Origin: an uncultured Acidobacteriia bacterium
GTDB taxonomy: Bacteria; Acidobacteriota; Terriglobia; Bryobacterales; Bryobacteraceae
Direction: 5' to 3'
DNA length: 64,000 nucleotides
Assembly (NCBI GenBank): GCA_903909435.1
Contig: CAIVVT010000050.1
Coordinates: forward strand, 1 to 64,000
Part shown: piece after piece, positions 43,601 through 53,748 of the stretch
How the letters are laid out: the number at the start of each line of letters is the position of its first letter
Numbering within the stretch: position 1 is the first letter of the stretch
Position numbers and translations under genes: made by a program
The notes under the pieces: generated by a model
The model's input: the letters and a program-made list of their open reading frames with translations, nothing else
Told to the model about the DNA's origin: nothing
The model's database searches: none

Positions 43601-44148
43601 ACCACCTGACAGCCGCAAGCACTTATGAAGTGCCCGTCGGCCGCGGCCGCACCTACCTCAGCCAGATCCCGAAGGCCGCCGACATGCTGATCGGCGGATG
43701 GAAACTCACCGGCATGGGGACCTTCCTTTCCGGCAGCTACCCGCGCTTCGGGAATCTGCTCGTCACGGGCAACCCCTGCGTTGCGAACCCGACGCGCGGC
43801 GCATGGTTCAACACCACCGCTTTCGCGCCGATTCCGGCTAACACCTACGTTCTGCGGAGCAATCCGTGGCAGTACGACTGCCTGAAGAGCCCGAGTTTCA
43901 TGAACGTCGACGCCAGTCTGTCGAAGAACTTCAACATCACCGAGAAGATCCATACCGAGTTCAAGATGAACGCTTACAATGCGTTGAACAAATTGAACCT
44001 CGGACCTCCGAACACGGACGTAACCTCGTCGCAGTTCGGCACCACCCTGTTCCAGGGCTCCCCAGGCGGCACCTACGGTTCCGGCCAGGGCGCAAGCACG
44101 TTCTCCAGTGGACGTCAGATCGAACTCGGCTTGAAGCTCATCTTCTAG
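40627..44148 (+). CDS. Oar-like TonB-dependent receptor with carboxypeptidase-regulatory-like domain
   Basis: 1173 residues. The signal peptide (LVALALTLIMLLAPVGQAQ) precedes a CnaB/carboxypeptidase-regulatory-like domain (about 28-110: VQGIVSDESHAVVTNAAVTL, TTETGLYLFDGVDPGTYSI), then the plug (about 125-240: IPRIDRNPFKLTLLAPSAIN, NDLEVDGSPIG, VQEVVVSTNSVDAESGHGAG) and a long barrel ending in IELGLKLIF. This large form is the one expanded in Acidobacteriota, usually for oligosaccharides or peptides. Codons are strongly biased to C-ending types, which suggests high expression. A strong terminator follows. The neighbours (Tat enzyme, regulator) suggest one uptake and degradation unit (inference). 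Confidence 0.92.
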   Translation: MKNTRSFILVALALTLIMLLAPVGQAQQFRARVQGIVSDESHAVVTNAAVTLLNVNTGIKSTRQTTETGLYLFDGVDPGTYSIAVEIAGFSKFVQENVLVQAGGDVTVNPMLKTGSVQTTVTITETPAAVEFNSSNKDITLDSKMVAEIPRIDRNPFKLTLLAPSAINTRGEMQPYHSWAANSVDLGGGTNLKNDLEVDGSPIGLGHKNSVIPNTDSVQEVVVSTNSVDAESGHGAGGQIAMVTKSGTNEWHGTGFYLGRYPWASAATDRTTFNYSATRQHMMGGTLGNPILKNKLFNFFSMEYWKVSNPNNYSNTMPTDLEKNGDFSQSQYLDGGNQGIRTVYDPYTTVLNNATGAVTVTPFAGNKIPTARFDSLTGSLMKQFWAGNNPGDNITGINNYRKSFVETYNYYNYSERADYNLNDKWKFFGRIGRYHTSDISGNPTGGTSDLYVPTGTLRAAWQVSGDAIWTATTRTVVSFHGDWHNVTDAYVSPDLGKDGWSKIWTNNNWYKTYQDAAVGVPVYFPHMQIGNTGVGGGGFYWDQRPGGQAYNVKISHQAGSHFLKAGVEHRRSYGLSYVSSTSNFNFNTAVTAETFNNPLVARNGDQFATFLLGSLDGSSQMIGGPSPDNHTEFYGMYFQDDWKLSRRITLNLGLRNDYETAFHDPKHYFSQGMDLNAVVPEMAANPLSVPTAVSDIVGTNYWHNTGMWSFTSSSHPGMWDAPKLALQPRAGLAFRVDDKTSLRLGYARYTIPTEFNMDIAPGFETVSFLEPPFFGQTGYQNTLGQLAGIPQQTFSDPFPAGKNPLLPIKGNGYGSNLGRGGETLLWYNKDFKKAYNDRINVSFQRQLPKELVVSATYFMNFGHQLYTRNFNATDPRILQKYQNSLSATVNNPYYNYLTSDLFPGGGLRSQQTVTLSSLLKPYPQYGDLFQAGTCCAAERYNSMELKLQKAFSRGYNFLVAYVYVREKTQTYFNDAGTYFNQMIWQDSDQSRHHLTAASTYEVPVGRGRTYLSQIPKAADMLIGGWKLTGMGTFLSGSYPRFGNLLVTGNPCVANPTRGAWFNTTAFAPIPANTYVLRSNPWQYDCLKSPSFMNVDASLSKNFNITEKIHTEFKMNAYNALNKLNLGPPNTDVTSSQFGTTLFQGSPGGTYGSGQGASTFSSGRQIELGLKLIF

Positions 44149-44173
44149 CTGGGCGACAATCCTGTTAACGAGA

Positions 44174-44210
44174 AGATCCGGCGGCGGGCCATCCCGCCGC
44201 CGGATCTTTT
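44174..44210 (+). terminator. Intrinsic terminator after the Oar-like receptor
   Basis: AGATCCGGCGGCGGG (44174-44188) pairs perfectly with CCCGCCGCCGGATCT (44193-44207) across a 4-base loop, followed by TTTTCTTG. The strong 15-bp stem with a T-run is a classic rho-independent terminator. Confidence 0.92.
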
Positions 44211-44395
44211 CTTGTTCACTCGACTGTTTTGATTGCGTTAGTGATAGTCTGTTATGCAATTGAGGGCGCTCGCGCTCTCAGACGGGACAAAGAGGCCTGA
44301 ATAGCGTCAAGCGACTGCGAACGCGTAATGCGATTCAGGGAGTTCCCGGACAAGTGCCCACTCCGAACGGCACGCAGCATGGAGGATCACTAGAA

Positions 44396-45313
44396 ATGCG
44401 TATCAAATTCGCTCTCCTGACGGGCTTGCTCGTCCTGGGAGCTTCTTTCTCGAATGGACAGGCCTGGGTCAATCCAGGCACGTCCGGCGGGCCGGACTGC
44501 GGACCATTTCAGTCCCAATACGTCGGCTCGACGTCCTGGTATTGCTATTACCAGGGCACCTTTCCCTGGTTCGACGCGGGTGGGGGGTGGACCACCATAC
44601 TGCGAGTCGCGGCTCCTGCTAGTGGCGCGGTTCAGGTCAAGTACGACTTCTTCCAACTGAGCAACGGCGGCGTCGATCCCGTCACTCTCAACATGATACT
44701 GTCCGACGGTACTGTCGTTCCCTATTCATCCGATTACACTTTCGCATTGAGCCCGAACCAGCCGTCCGAAGTGACACTCCTGAGCAAGCACACGGACAGT
44801 GGCGACATTGAAGCGAATGGCTCTGTCCACGTCCAGATCAATTGTCCGGACCAGGCGACTTGCAAGCATGTGATGCCACAATTGATTTACACCTACCTGC
44901 CAAAGTATCCGTGGTTCCTGAGCAGCGCTCTGAGCGCCAACGTTTTGTTGCCGGCTCAACCGGACAGCACCGCCTGGTCCGCGGTCGGCATGAACGATCC
45001 ACAGACAGACGCAGCGAAGAACCAGATCGTGTCCTTTGTCATCTCTAACGATTCTGGCTCGGATCAGGTTTACACCGTGACGGCATACGACCAAACGGGG
45101 AAGCAGGTGGGACAGAACGCCACTCCGACGATCGTTAGCGGGCAGAGCAATGGCTACCTCTTGCACGGCTTCCTCTCCGGACTGCCGCAGGGACTGCTGA
45201 AAGTCCGGGTAAGCGGAACAGGAACATTCATGTTTACAGCACTCCAGTTCAACGGCCCGGCCGCTACGGCATTGGTGCCGGTGGCAGAGGGGACCAACAG
45301 CCTGGAGAAGTAG
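44396..45313 (+). CDS. Secreted protein of unknown function, paralog of the 14.3 kb gene
   Basis: 305 residues with signal peptide FALLTGLLVLGASFSNGQA. No known domain is recognised. Beta-rich throughout, with conserved cysteines (for example around DCGPF, YCYYQG, NCPDQATC). It shares with the protein at 14260-15273 the blocks G-FPWFDAGGGW, RVAAPASGA, PQLIYT and ALQFNGPAATAL, so both belong to one lineage-specific family of which two distant copies are in this window. GGAGG precedes ATG 44396; the frame extends to 44354, but that adds only 14 residues before the signal peptide. The Oar receptor and its terminator lie directly upstream, so it is transcribed separately. Confidence 0.7.
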   Translation: MRIKFALLTGLLVLGASFSNGQAWVNPGTSGGPDCGPFQSQYVGSTSWYCYYQGTFPWFDAGGGWTTILRVAAPASGAVQVKYDFFQLSNGGVDPVTLNMILSDGTVVPYSSDYTFALSPNQPSEVTLLSKHTDSGDIEANGSVHVQINCPDQATCKHVMPQLIYTYLPKYPWFLSSALSANVLLPAQPDSTAWSAVGMNDPQTDAAKNQIVSFVISNDSGSDQVYTVTAYDQTGKQVGQNATPTIVSGQSNGYLLHGFLSGLPQGLLKVRVSGTGTFMFTALQFNGPAATALVPVAEGTNSLEK

Positions 45314-45396
45314 GGGGAGTAGAAACTTGGGGTCGGTGCTCCAGAGCCCGTATGGCATCCTGGAGCGGTCCCGGGCGAGCCGACCCCTCCGTGGCA

Positions 45397-46635
45397 CTAC
45401 GGCCTTTTCTCAGTCCAAGATCCCGCTGGCGCTTGGGCGATCGCATCGTCCCAGGCAGCCTTGAGCACGGGGTCGTTTGGAGCCTGCCGCCGTGCTTCGC
45501 GCAGTTGCGTCAGCCCTTCCTTCCACTGCCCTAGCTTCAGGAGGGCAACCGCGAGATTCACCCGCAATTCCACGTGCTGCGGGTCCAATGCCACCGCCGC
45601 CCGATACTTCTCCAGCGCGCCGCGTAAGTCCCCCGCTTTCTCGAGAGCGACGCCGTCGTTATTGCTGCGGGCGGCATTCAACTGGTTCTGGGTATTGAGA
45701 TCGCGGGCGCGCAGAACTTCCAACAACTTCTGCTTGATCTGCCTGGCCCGCTCCATCTGCCCATCCTGGCGGAGGGCGGTGTTGAGACTGTTCAGCGTGG
45801 TCTGATCTTTCGGGTCGATGCCGTAGGCCTTCTCGAGATGTACTATGGCTGGTTTAACTTGCCCCTGGTGTAAGTACTCTGCGCCGAGCCGCGTTAGCGC
45901 TACAGGATCGGAGGGGCTCAGCGCGACGGCGCGTTTGAACGCTGCCAGTGCGCCCGCGTCGTCCTGCAGCGTCCGCCGGGCCTGACCCAGGTCAGACCAG
46001 GCTTCGGCGAAATCAGGTTTGAGCCGTACCGCTTCCTTCAGGTCCGCACTCGCCTGTTCCACCTCACCCAGATCGGTGTGGACCTTGGCGCGCAGATAGT
46101 GCGCCAGAGCCGCTTCCGGCTGGCGGCCCAGCATCGTCAACGCGCGGTCCAGATGCGCTGCGGCGCTCGCGAGTTCGCTGGTCTGGGCCAGCACCATGCC
46201 GAGGTTCACGTGCGCTTGAGCAAGGTTCGGATCGAGTTGGACGGCCCGCTCGAACTCCGTCCGCGCGGGCGCGAGCTCGTTCACGTTGTTGAATGCCTCG
46301 CCCAGGGCGTTGTGCGCCTCGGCCGAAGATGGATTCAACCGCACGGCCTCTGTCAGTTGTTCGATGGCCTCACTGCTCCGCCCTTCCTCGTCCAGCGCCA
46401 TGCCCAGAAGCAGCCGGGCTTCGCCATAGTTTGGATTCACGCGAACGGCCTCGCCGAGCATTTGAATTGCTTGCGGCCTCACGCCATTCGCCATCAGTTT
46501 GCGGGCCGCGTCGGTGATTGCAGTCAGTTTGGCCGATGGTTGCGCCTGCAACCCGCAACAGCAGGCCAGCACGACCAGGGTGCGAACGCCGCTCCGAACC
46601 ATGAATGCGATCTTCTCCCTGAGGTCTCCCGCCAT
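45397..46635 (-). CDS. Secreted TPR-repeat protein paired with the CRTAC1 protein
   Basis: 412 residues. A signal peptide (SGVRTLVVLACCCGLQAQ) is followed by about nine TPR units of 34 residues, each with the G-Y/A pattern: AIQMLGEAVRVNPNYGEARL, AIEQLTEAVRLNPSSAEAHN, EFERAVQLDPNLAQAHVNLG, AHLDRALTMLG, DLKEAVRLKPDFAEAWSDLG, AFKRAVALSPSDPVALTRLG and so on. It starts two bases after the stop of the CRTAC1 gene, so the two are co-translated; CRTAC1/TPR pairs recur in Acidobacteriota. The frame extends to 46740 but overlaps CRTAC1; ATG 46635 is preferred, ATG 46602 is possible. Confidence 0.87.
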   Translation of the reverse strand: MAGDLREKIAFMVRSGVRTLVVLACCCGLQAQPSAKLTAITDAARKLMANGVRPQAIQMLGEAVRVNPNYGEARLLLGMALDEEGRSSEAIEQLTEAVRLNPSSAEAHNALGEAFNNVNELAPARTEFERAVQLDPNLAQAHVNLGMVLAQTSELASAAAHLDRALTMLGRQPEAALAHYLRAKVHTDLGEVEQASADLKEAVRLKPDFAEAWSDLGQARRTLQDDAGALAAFKRAVALSPSDPVALTRLGAEYLHQGQVKPAIVHLEKAYGIDPKDQTTLNSLNTALRQDGQMERARQIKQKLLEVLRARDLNTQNQLNAARSNNDGVALEKAGDLRGALEKYRAAVALDPQHVELRVNLAVALLKLGQWKEGLTQLREARRQAPNDPVLKAAWDDAIAQAPAGSWTEKRP

Positions 46636-46637
46636 AC

Positions 46638-48386
46638 TCAGCCGAACTTCTGCTGGCGCTGAATGCCAGCGGCCTCGGTGATGTAGACCAGATGGTCGGC
46701 GGATACTCCGGCGAACTTCTCCACCAACCCGAGCGGCCATCGGACCTCAATGTCGGCGGTCGCCGCCGCGCCCAGTCCGAAGTGCAGCCGCGTGTCGTTA
46801 ACCGACAAGTATGAAGATTGCGCCAGCACCTCCTGGGCCTGCAGCTTCCCGCCATAGCGGACCGTCACCCGCGCCCCAATCGCACTCCGGTTCGATTTCA
46901 CTCCGGTGAGCTTGACCTTGATCCAATGCTGACCGCCGCTCACGTCATTGCGCAGCAGCGAGGGTGGCTCGTTTTGATTGACGATCAGGATGTCCACGTC
47001 GCCGTCATTGTCGAAGTCGCCGAACGCGCAGCCCCGGCTGGAGTGTGGCGCTTCGACGCCCGGCCCGGCTTCGCCGATCAGTTCCTCGAAGCGGCCATTT
47101 CCCAGATTTCGGAACACCACGCGCGGAGTCTTATATGGCAGGGAAGGCAGCTGCCTTTCGGCCTCGGGGTAGATGCTGCCGGTCACCCAGAACAGGTCGG
47201 GGTTACCGTCGTTATCGAGATCGGCGATACCCGTGCCCCAACTCACGAAGCGCGTTTCGACCCCTAATCCCGACTTGAGCGTCACGTCGCGGAAGTTGCC
47301 CCTGCCGTCGTTGACGTATAGCACGGGCGTATCCTCGCAGAAGTGTGTCTTGAAAATGTGCAAGTTGCCGTCGAGCTTGAAATCGCCAATGCCCAGTCCC
47401 ATCCCGGCTTGCAACATCCCGTCGTCGCTGAGCGACACGCCGTTGTCCAGTCCCTGTTCGGTGAACGTGCCGTCATGGTTGTTGCGGAACAGCAGGCTCG
47501 GCGTGGAGTCGCACGCCACATAGATGTCGGGCCAGCCGTCGTTGTCGAAGTCCGCCGAGGTAGCGGTTAGGCCGTAACCTGGATCAGCCTTCGAGATGCC
47601 CGCCTTGTCGGTGACATCGGTGAACGTGCCATCGCCGTTGTTGTGGTAGAGGCTGTGGTAGCTGTGCGCGAGTCCGCGCGGTCCGCAATTCACCAGCACG
47701 CCTTTGTAGTTGCAACTCCCGCTCTCGCCCGTGCGCGGTACCGTCTGGTAGTCGAAGGCGAGGTAATTCGAGACAAACAGATCGAGCTTGCCGTCGCGAT
47801 CGTAATCCACCCAGGTGCAACCTGTGCCCCAGCGAGGCTTGGCGTTCAGCAGCCCTGCCTCCTTGGTTACGTCCGCGAATGTGCCGTCGCCGTTATTGCG
47901 AAACAGAACATTCTGCCCCCAGCCCGTGAGGAACAGGTCCTCGTGCCCGTCGTTGTTGTAGTCGCCGACCGTCACGCCGTAGAAGTAACCTGTGCGCCAT
48001 AGACCTGACGCTTTCGTGACATCGGTGAACGTGCCGTTGCGGTTGTTTTTGTAAAGGCGGATGGATGCGTCCGCTGGCGGATCGCCGAAGCGCGAGCCGG
48101 TCAGGACCAGAATATCCAGCCAGCCGTCGTTGTCGTAATCGAACAACGCGCAGCCGCAGCTCATCGTCTCCAGGATGTAATCGCAGCGATCGGCATGTCC
48201 CGCGACCACGGATTCTTTGAGGCCGGCCTGTTGCCCGACGTCGGTGAACTTTGCCCGGAAGGGTAGCCCCGATGGTTTGCCCTTGGGTGCGGCGCGGACG
48301 CCTCTGGTTGCCACGCCCTGGCCGAACGCGCGGGCCGCAGGCAAGGCCAGTAGGTTGAGCAGAATACGTCGGGTGAGGGAGACCAT
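46638..48386 (-). CDS. CRTAC1-family secreted protein (FG-GAP/VCBS repeats with ASPIC/UnbV domain)
   Basis: 582 residues. After a signal peptide (RRILLNLLALPAARAFGQG) come six or so FG-GAP/VCBS beta-propeller repeats with calcium-type loops: FDYDNDGWLDILVL, GDYNNDGHEDLFLTGW, VDYDRDGKLDLFVSN, ADFDNDGWPDIYVAC, ADLDNDGNPDLFWVT and GDFDNDGDVDILIVN. The last about 80 residues are the ASPIC/UnbV domain (IGARVTVRYGGKLQAQEVL, SSYLSVNDTRLHFGLG). It is extracellular, probably adhesive or matrix-associated (inference). ATG 48386 is chosen over the TTG at 48410. The array of 21-base tandem repeats lies just upstream. Confidence 0.9.
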   Translation of the reverse strand: MVSLTRRILLNLLALPAARAFGQGVATRGVRAAPKGKPSGLPFRAKFTDVGQQAGLKESVVAGHADRCDYILETMSCGCALFDYDNDGWLDILVLTGSRFGDPPADASIRLYKNNRNGTFTDVTKASGLWRTGYFYGVTVGDYNNDGHEDLFLTGWGQNVLFRNNGDGTFADVTKEAGLLNAKPRWGTGCTWVDYDRDGKLDLFVSNYLAFDYQTVPRTGESGSCNYKGVLVNCGPRGLAHSYHSLYHNNGDGTFTDVTDKAGISKADPGYGLTATSADFDNDGWPDIYVACDSTPSLLFRNNHDGTFTEQGLDNGVSLSDDGMLQAGMGLGIGDFKLDGNLHIFKTHFCEDTPVLYVNDGRGNFRDVTLKSGLGVETRFVSWGTGIADLDNDGNPDLFWVTGSIYPEAERQLPSLPYKTPRVVFRNLGNGRFEELIGEAGPGVEAPHSSRGCAFGDFDNDGDVDILIVNQNEPPSLLRNDVSGGQHWIKVKLTGVKSNRSAIGARVTVRYGGKLQAQEVLAQSSYLSVNDTRLHFGLGAAATADIEVRWPLGLVEKFAGVSADHLVYITEAAGIQRQQKFG

Positions 48387-48433
48387 CGTGGAGGGCGGAA
48401 CTCGCTGCAATCAGTATACTGAACCCCTCGAGT

Positions 48434-48507
48434 GCGACAGACCATCGCTTGGGTGGGACAGACCATCGCTTGGGTGGGACAGACCATCGCCCTGCGTGGT
48501 CTGTCGC
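48434..48507. repeat. Three tandem 21-bp repeats framed by an 11-bp inverted repeat
   Basis: The 21-base unit starting GACAGACCATCGCTTG occurs at 48436-48456 and 48457-48477, and a partial third copy lies at 48478-48490. The first unit begins within GCGACAGACCA (48434-48444), whose reverse complement TGGTCTGTCGC lies at 48497-48507, so the array is also closed by an inverted repeat. It is located between the CRTAC1 start and the helicase terminator. It is too short and too perfectly tandem to be a CRISPR, with no spacer between units. Confidence 0.8.
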
Positions 48508-48597
48508 GGGGGCCGGCGTAACACCGCACGTGGACTGCTACAAGGCGAGCAAGCATGAAAGACGACGGATGCGATCGTCTGTTCTACTGAACGCACA

Positions 48598-48633
48598 AAA
48601 GCCGTGAAAGCGGTTCCCCGCCCTCACGGCTTT
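48598..48633 (-). terminator. Intrinsic terminator of the RNA helicase gene
   Basis: AAAGCCGTGA (48598-48607) and TCACGGCTTT (48624-48633) form a perfect 10-bp stem. Read on the minus strand the stem is followed by TTTTGTGCG. It lies 25 bases beyond the helicase stop. Confidence 0.8.
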
Positions 48634-48658
48634 CGTACGTTCTTAAAGCGTGTTTGCT

Positions 48659-50023
48659 CTAGCGAGCGGCTTTGCGCTTGCCCGGCCATTCGCGCCGGCT
48701 ACCCGCGGCTGCACGGGGCTGGAACTTAGACGGGCGCGCACCATTGAACGGCTTCGATTCCGTCCGGCGGGCGTCGCCGCGCGGCATGACCACGACTTTG
48801 GCGCGGGATTCCCCGGCCAACGTCTCGGCCATCAGGCGCTCGGTGGTGGAGCGGATCTCGCGCTGGGCGGCAGGCTCGATCTTCGGCATCGGCTGACGTG
48901 TGAGCTGGATGTTCAGCGTACGTTCGATGCGGCGAATCTCGTGGCGCTCCGCACGAGTTCCAAACGTGGAAGCGGTTCCGCGCATGCCTGCGCGAGCCGT
49001 GCGGCCGACGCGGTGGATGAAGTCCTCCGGCGCCTGCGGCAAGTCGAAATTGACCACGTGGCTGATGCCCTGGACGTCGATACCGCGAGCGGCAACGTCG
49101 GTGGCGACTAGGATGCGGTAATGGCCCTCTTTGAAGCCCTTCATGGCCTCGTTGCGTTGGTTTTGCGTGCGGTCGCCGTGAATGCGCGCCGCTTTGATGC
49201 CGGACATCGCCAGGTGTTTGGCAAGGCGTTCCGTGCCGTGCTTGGTGCGGGCGAAGACCAGGAACGAGCCCTTGTTCTCGCGAAGCATCGACTGCAGCAG
49301 CCCGATCTTCTCGGTCTGCTCAACTTCGTACACGTGCAGATCGCAGTTGTCGGCAACCTTGGTGGTCGAGCCCATCGCCACACGCACCGGATCCTTCAGG
49401 TACGTCGTGATCAGGCTCTTCACTGAGCTCTCCATGGTGGCGGAGAAGAACAGCGTCTGGCGCGCTTCTGACATCTCGCCCAGAATGCGCTTGATGGAGG
49501 GCAGGAAGCCCATGTCCAACATGCGGTCGGCCTCGTCCATCACGAGGGTCTTGACGCCAGAGAGCTTAACGAGCCTGCGGTCGAGGAAATCGACCAGCCG
49601 GCCGGGCGTGGCTACTACGATGCTGGCGCCGCCGCGGATGGCCCGCAGCTGCCGGGTTTCGTTCATTCCGCCGCAAACCACGACGGCTTGCAGACCGGTG
49701 CTGCCCTGGAGTTTCGCAAACGTCTCATGGATCTGCATGGCGAGTTCGCGAGTCGGGGTCAGAATTAAAGCGCGGACTGCCCCATATACGGAGGCTTGAA
49801 TCGCCGCATCCAGCCGGGCCTTGTCGCTGGAGAGCGATTCCAAAATCGGGACCACGAAAGCAAGTGTCTTGCCCGTCCCGGTTTGAGCTGTAGCAATCAC
49901 GTCTCGGCCTTCGAGCGCCGGAGGAATTGCTTCGGATTGCACAGGCGTCGGCTTAACAAAGCCGGCGCGGGAGAGGTTGCTCTTCAACACAGTTGAGAGC
50001 TTGAAGTCAGAAAAGTTGTTCAT
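48659..50023 (-). CDS. DEAD-box ATP-dependent RNA helicase (RhlE-like)
   Basis: 454 residues. All core motifs are in order: Q-motif region FVKPTPVQSEAIPPAL, motif I ATAQTGTGKT (about 42-51), PTREL, motif II DEAD in VMDEADRMLDMGF, SAT (FFSAT), and the C-terminal helicase part with FARTKHGTERLA, ARGIDVQGISHVVNFDLP and HRVGRTARAG. The C-terminal tail of about 90 residues is basic (Arg/Lys/Pro) and probably binds RNA. Likely roles are ribosome assembly or RNA decay. A terminator follows the stop. Confidence 0.94.
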   Translation of the reverse strand: MNNFSDFKLSTVLKSNLSRAGFVKPTPVQSEAIPPALEGRDVIATAQTGTGKTLAFVVPILESLSSDKARLDAAIQASVYGAVRALILTPTRELAMQIHETFAKLQGSTGLQAVVVCGGMNETRQLRAIRGGASIVVATPGRLVDFLDRRLVKLSGVKTLVMDEADRMLDMGFLPSIKRILGEMSEARQTLFFSATMESSVKSLITTYLKDPVRVAMGSTTKVADNCDLHVYEVEQTEKIGLLQSMLRENKGSFLVFARTKHGTERLAKHLAMSGIKAARIHGDRTQNQRNEAMKGFKEGHYRILVATDVAARGIDVQGISHVVNFDLPQAPEDFIHRVGRTARAGMRGTASTFGTRAERHEIRRIERTLNIQLTRQPMPKIEPAAQREIRSTTERLMAETLAGESRAKVVVMPRGDARRTESKPFNGARPSKFQPRAAAGSRREWPGKRKAAR

Positions 50024-50204
50024 TCAGTTGTTTGGGCAGAAGGATCAGCCGAACCGGCTGAACTAAACAGGCGGGACAGACGAGCCAACTTGCATTTACT
50101 ATCATAGCGCACTTTTCAGACTGGCACTTAAGTTGCTAGCGAAATGCATCCAGCCGGGGCAACAACCTGGGCTACTCGTACTTCGCCGCGCGTGCCTGCC
50201 AAGA

Positions 50205-50242
50205 CGCAGAAACGCCCGGCGGAAGTGCCGGGCGTTTCTGCG
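50205..50242 (-). terminator. Strong intrinsic-type hairpin after the radical SAM gene
   Basis: CGCAGAAACGCCCGGC (50205-50220) pairs perfectly over 16 bases with GCCGGGCGTTTCTGCG (50227-50242) around a 6-base loop. It starts 24 bases beyond the stop of the minus-strand radical SAM gene. No T-run of note, but stem strength and position fit a terminator. Confidence 0.78.
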
Positions 50243-50265
50243 AATACCGACTTGGCCTTACTCGA

Positions 50266-52377
<2,112 letters not shown>

Positions 52378-52551
52378 GATCGTTCAATGACTCCTCGACC
52401 TGGATACGGACAAATTACCTTACCTGATAAATCTTAGGGGCTTGAGGGCAACTCCACCACCATCTACAGCCGAATGGGGAGGATTCACGGCCGATTGGCG
52501 AACTGTGGCGGCGAACGGGAGACCCCGGCTGGACACCCGGAGCGTAGTAGC

Positions 52552-53748
52552 ATGATTTGCATGGAGATAGCGGCGGCGCGCGAGGTCCCTTCGCGGCTCC
52601 GGTTCGTCGAACTGGCCCACGCCTGCGGCTTCGCCCTGGCCGGTGTAGCTCCCGCTCGCCCGCTGGATGATTTCGGCGAATACGAACGCTGGGTATCCGA
52701 CGGATTGGCTGGCCCGCTGGGCTACCTGACGGACCACCGTATGGCGATCCGTGCAAATCCCCGCCAATTGCTGGCCTCGGCCCGTAGCGTGTTGTGCCTG
52801 GGAATGCTCTACAACACCGAGGTAACGGAGCCGCGACCGTCAGGGAGCGCAAGTATGGACGCATCCACTCCCGCCAGGTTCTCGCCGGTCCCCAGACACA
52901 CAACAGATACCGCTCCCTTACGGTCGCGGCTCCGTTACGGCATCGTCTCACGCTACGCCTGGGGTGCCGGCGATTACCACGACATTCTGCGCGAGCGGCT
53001 TGAGACTCTGGCAAAGCGCCTTCAAGCGCACTGGGGCGAGTTTGAGTACCGGGTTTGCGTCGATACTGCGCCGCTGCTGGAACGATCCTATGCACGCGCC
53101 GCCGGTTTGGGTTGGATTGGCCGTAACACCTGCCTGATCAACGAACCGCTGGGCTCCTGGTTCTTTCTGGGCGAGATCCTGATCAGCATCGAACTCCCGC
53201 CGGACTCGCCTCCGCCGGACCGCTGCGGCAGCTGTATGCGCTGCGTCGATGCCTGCCCGACGCAGGCCCTCGTGCCCGCCGCAGGCACCAACCCGGAGCA
53301 GTATCGACTCGACGCCCGGCTGTGCATTTCGACTCTGACCATCGAGCAGAAAGGTCCTGCGCCCGAAGCGACCCGGCAGCAGACTGGGAGTCACCTTTTC
53401 GGGTGCGATATCTGCCAGGAAGTCTGCCCCTGGAACCGGCGCTCACCCGTCACAGGCGAACCAGCGTTCCAACCGCTGTACCCTCATCTCGATCTGTCTG
53501 AGGCGGCCGCCCTGACAAGTCAGGAATTCCGGCGGCGGTTCCGCCACACGCCGGTGTGGCGCGCTAAGTTCGAGGGGTGGATTCGAAACGTGGCGACGGC
53601 GATGGGGAATTCGGGTGATCCAGTCTGCATCGAGCCGCTGCGGGCACTGGCCCGTTCTGACGACCCGGGCATTTCTGCCCACGCGAATTGGGCGCTGCGG
53701 CGGTTGGAAGGCCCGGACGGCGGGCCGGATCAGAAAGTGCAGGCATGA
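52552..53748 (+). CDS. queG: Epoxyqueuosine reductase with a REP-derived insertion
   Basis: 398 residues. Reduces epoxyqueuosine to queuosine in tRNA, using cobalamin and two [4Fe-4S] clusters: CGSCMRCVDACPTQAL (about 224-239) and CDICQEVCPWN (about 285-295), plus the catalytic Asp in VCVDTAPLLERSYA. ATG 52552 has GGAG upstream; the frame before it is not protein-like. The odd part is residues 91-129, encoded exactly by the 117-base REP-pair element (52822-52938), between LYNTE and GIVSRYAWGAGDYHD. In other QueG proteins this is a short loop before the conserved SRYAxGxDYH motif, so the element adds 39 Ser/Pro/Arg-rich residues without shifting the frame. The gene overlaps the next by ATGA. 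Confidence 0.92.
   Translation: MICMEIAAAREVPSRLRFVELAHACGFALAGVAPARPLDDFGEYERWVSDGLAGPLGYLTDHRMAIRANPRQLLASARSVLCLGMLYNTEVTEPRPSGSASMDASTPARFSPVPRHTTDTAPLRSRLRYGIVSRYAWGAGDYHDILRERLETLAKRLQAHWGEFEYRVCVDTAPLLERSYARAAGLGWIGRNTCLINEPLGSWFFLGEILISIELPPDSPPPDRCGSCMRCVDACPTQALVPAAGTNPEQYRLDARLCISTLTIEQKGPAPEATRQQTGSHLFGCDICQEVCPWNRRSPVTGEPAFQPLYPHLDLSEAAALTSQEFRRRFRHTPVWRAKFEGWIRNVATAMGNSGDPVCIEPLRALARSDDPGISAHANWALRRLEGPDGGPDQKVQA
52822..52938. repeat. REP-pair (REPIN-like) element inside queG
   Basis: Two 28-base inverted REP copies, 52822-52849 and 52911-52938, match each other's reverse complement at 27 of 28 positions and enclose 61 bases. The arm core is CGGAGCCGCGACCGT then AGGGAGCG, the same family as 5883-5943. 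The total, 117 bases, is 39 codons, and the boundaries fall on codon edges of queG. Confidence 0.88.

Noticed and set aside
48434-48507. Tandem repeats as a CRISPR array
   Set aside because: Units are directly abutting without spacers, only 2.6 copies are present and there are no cas genes.
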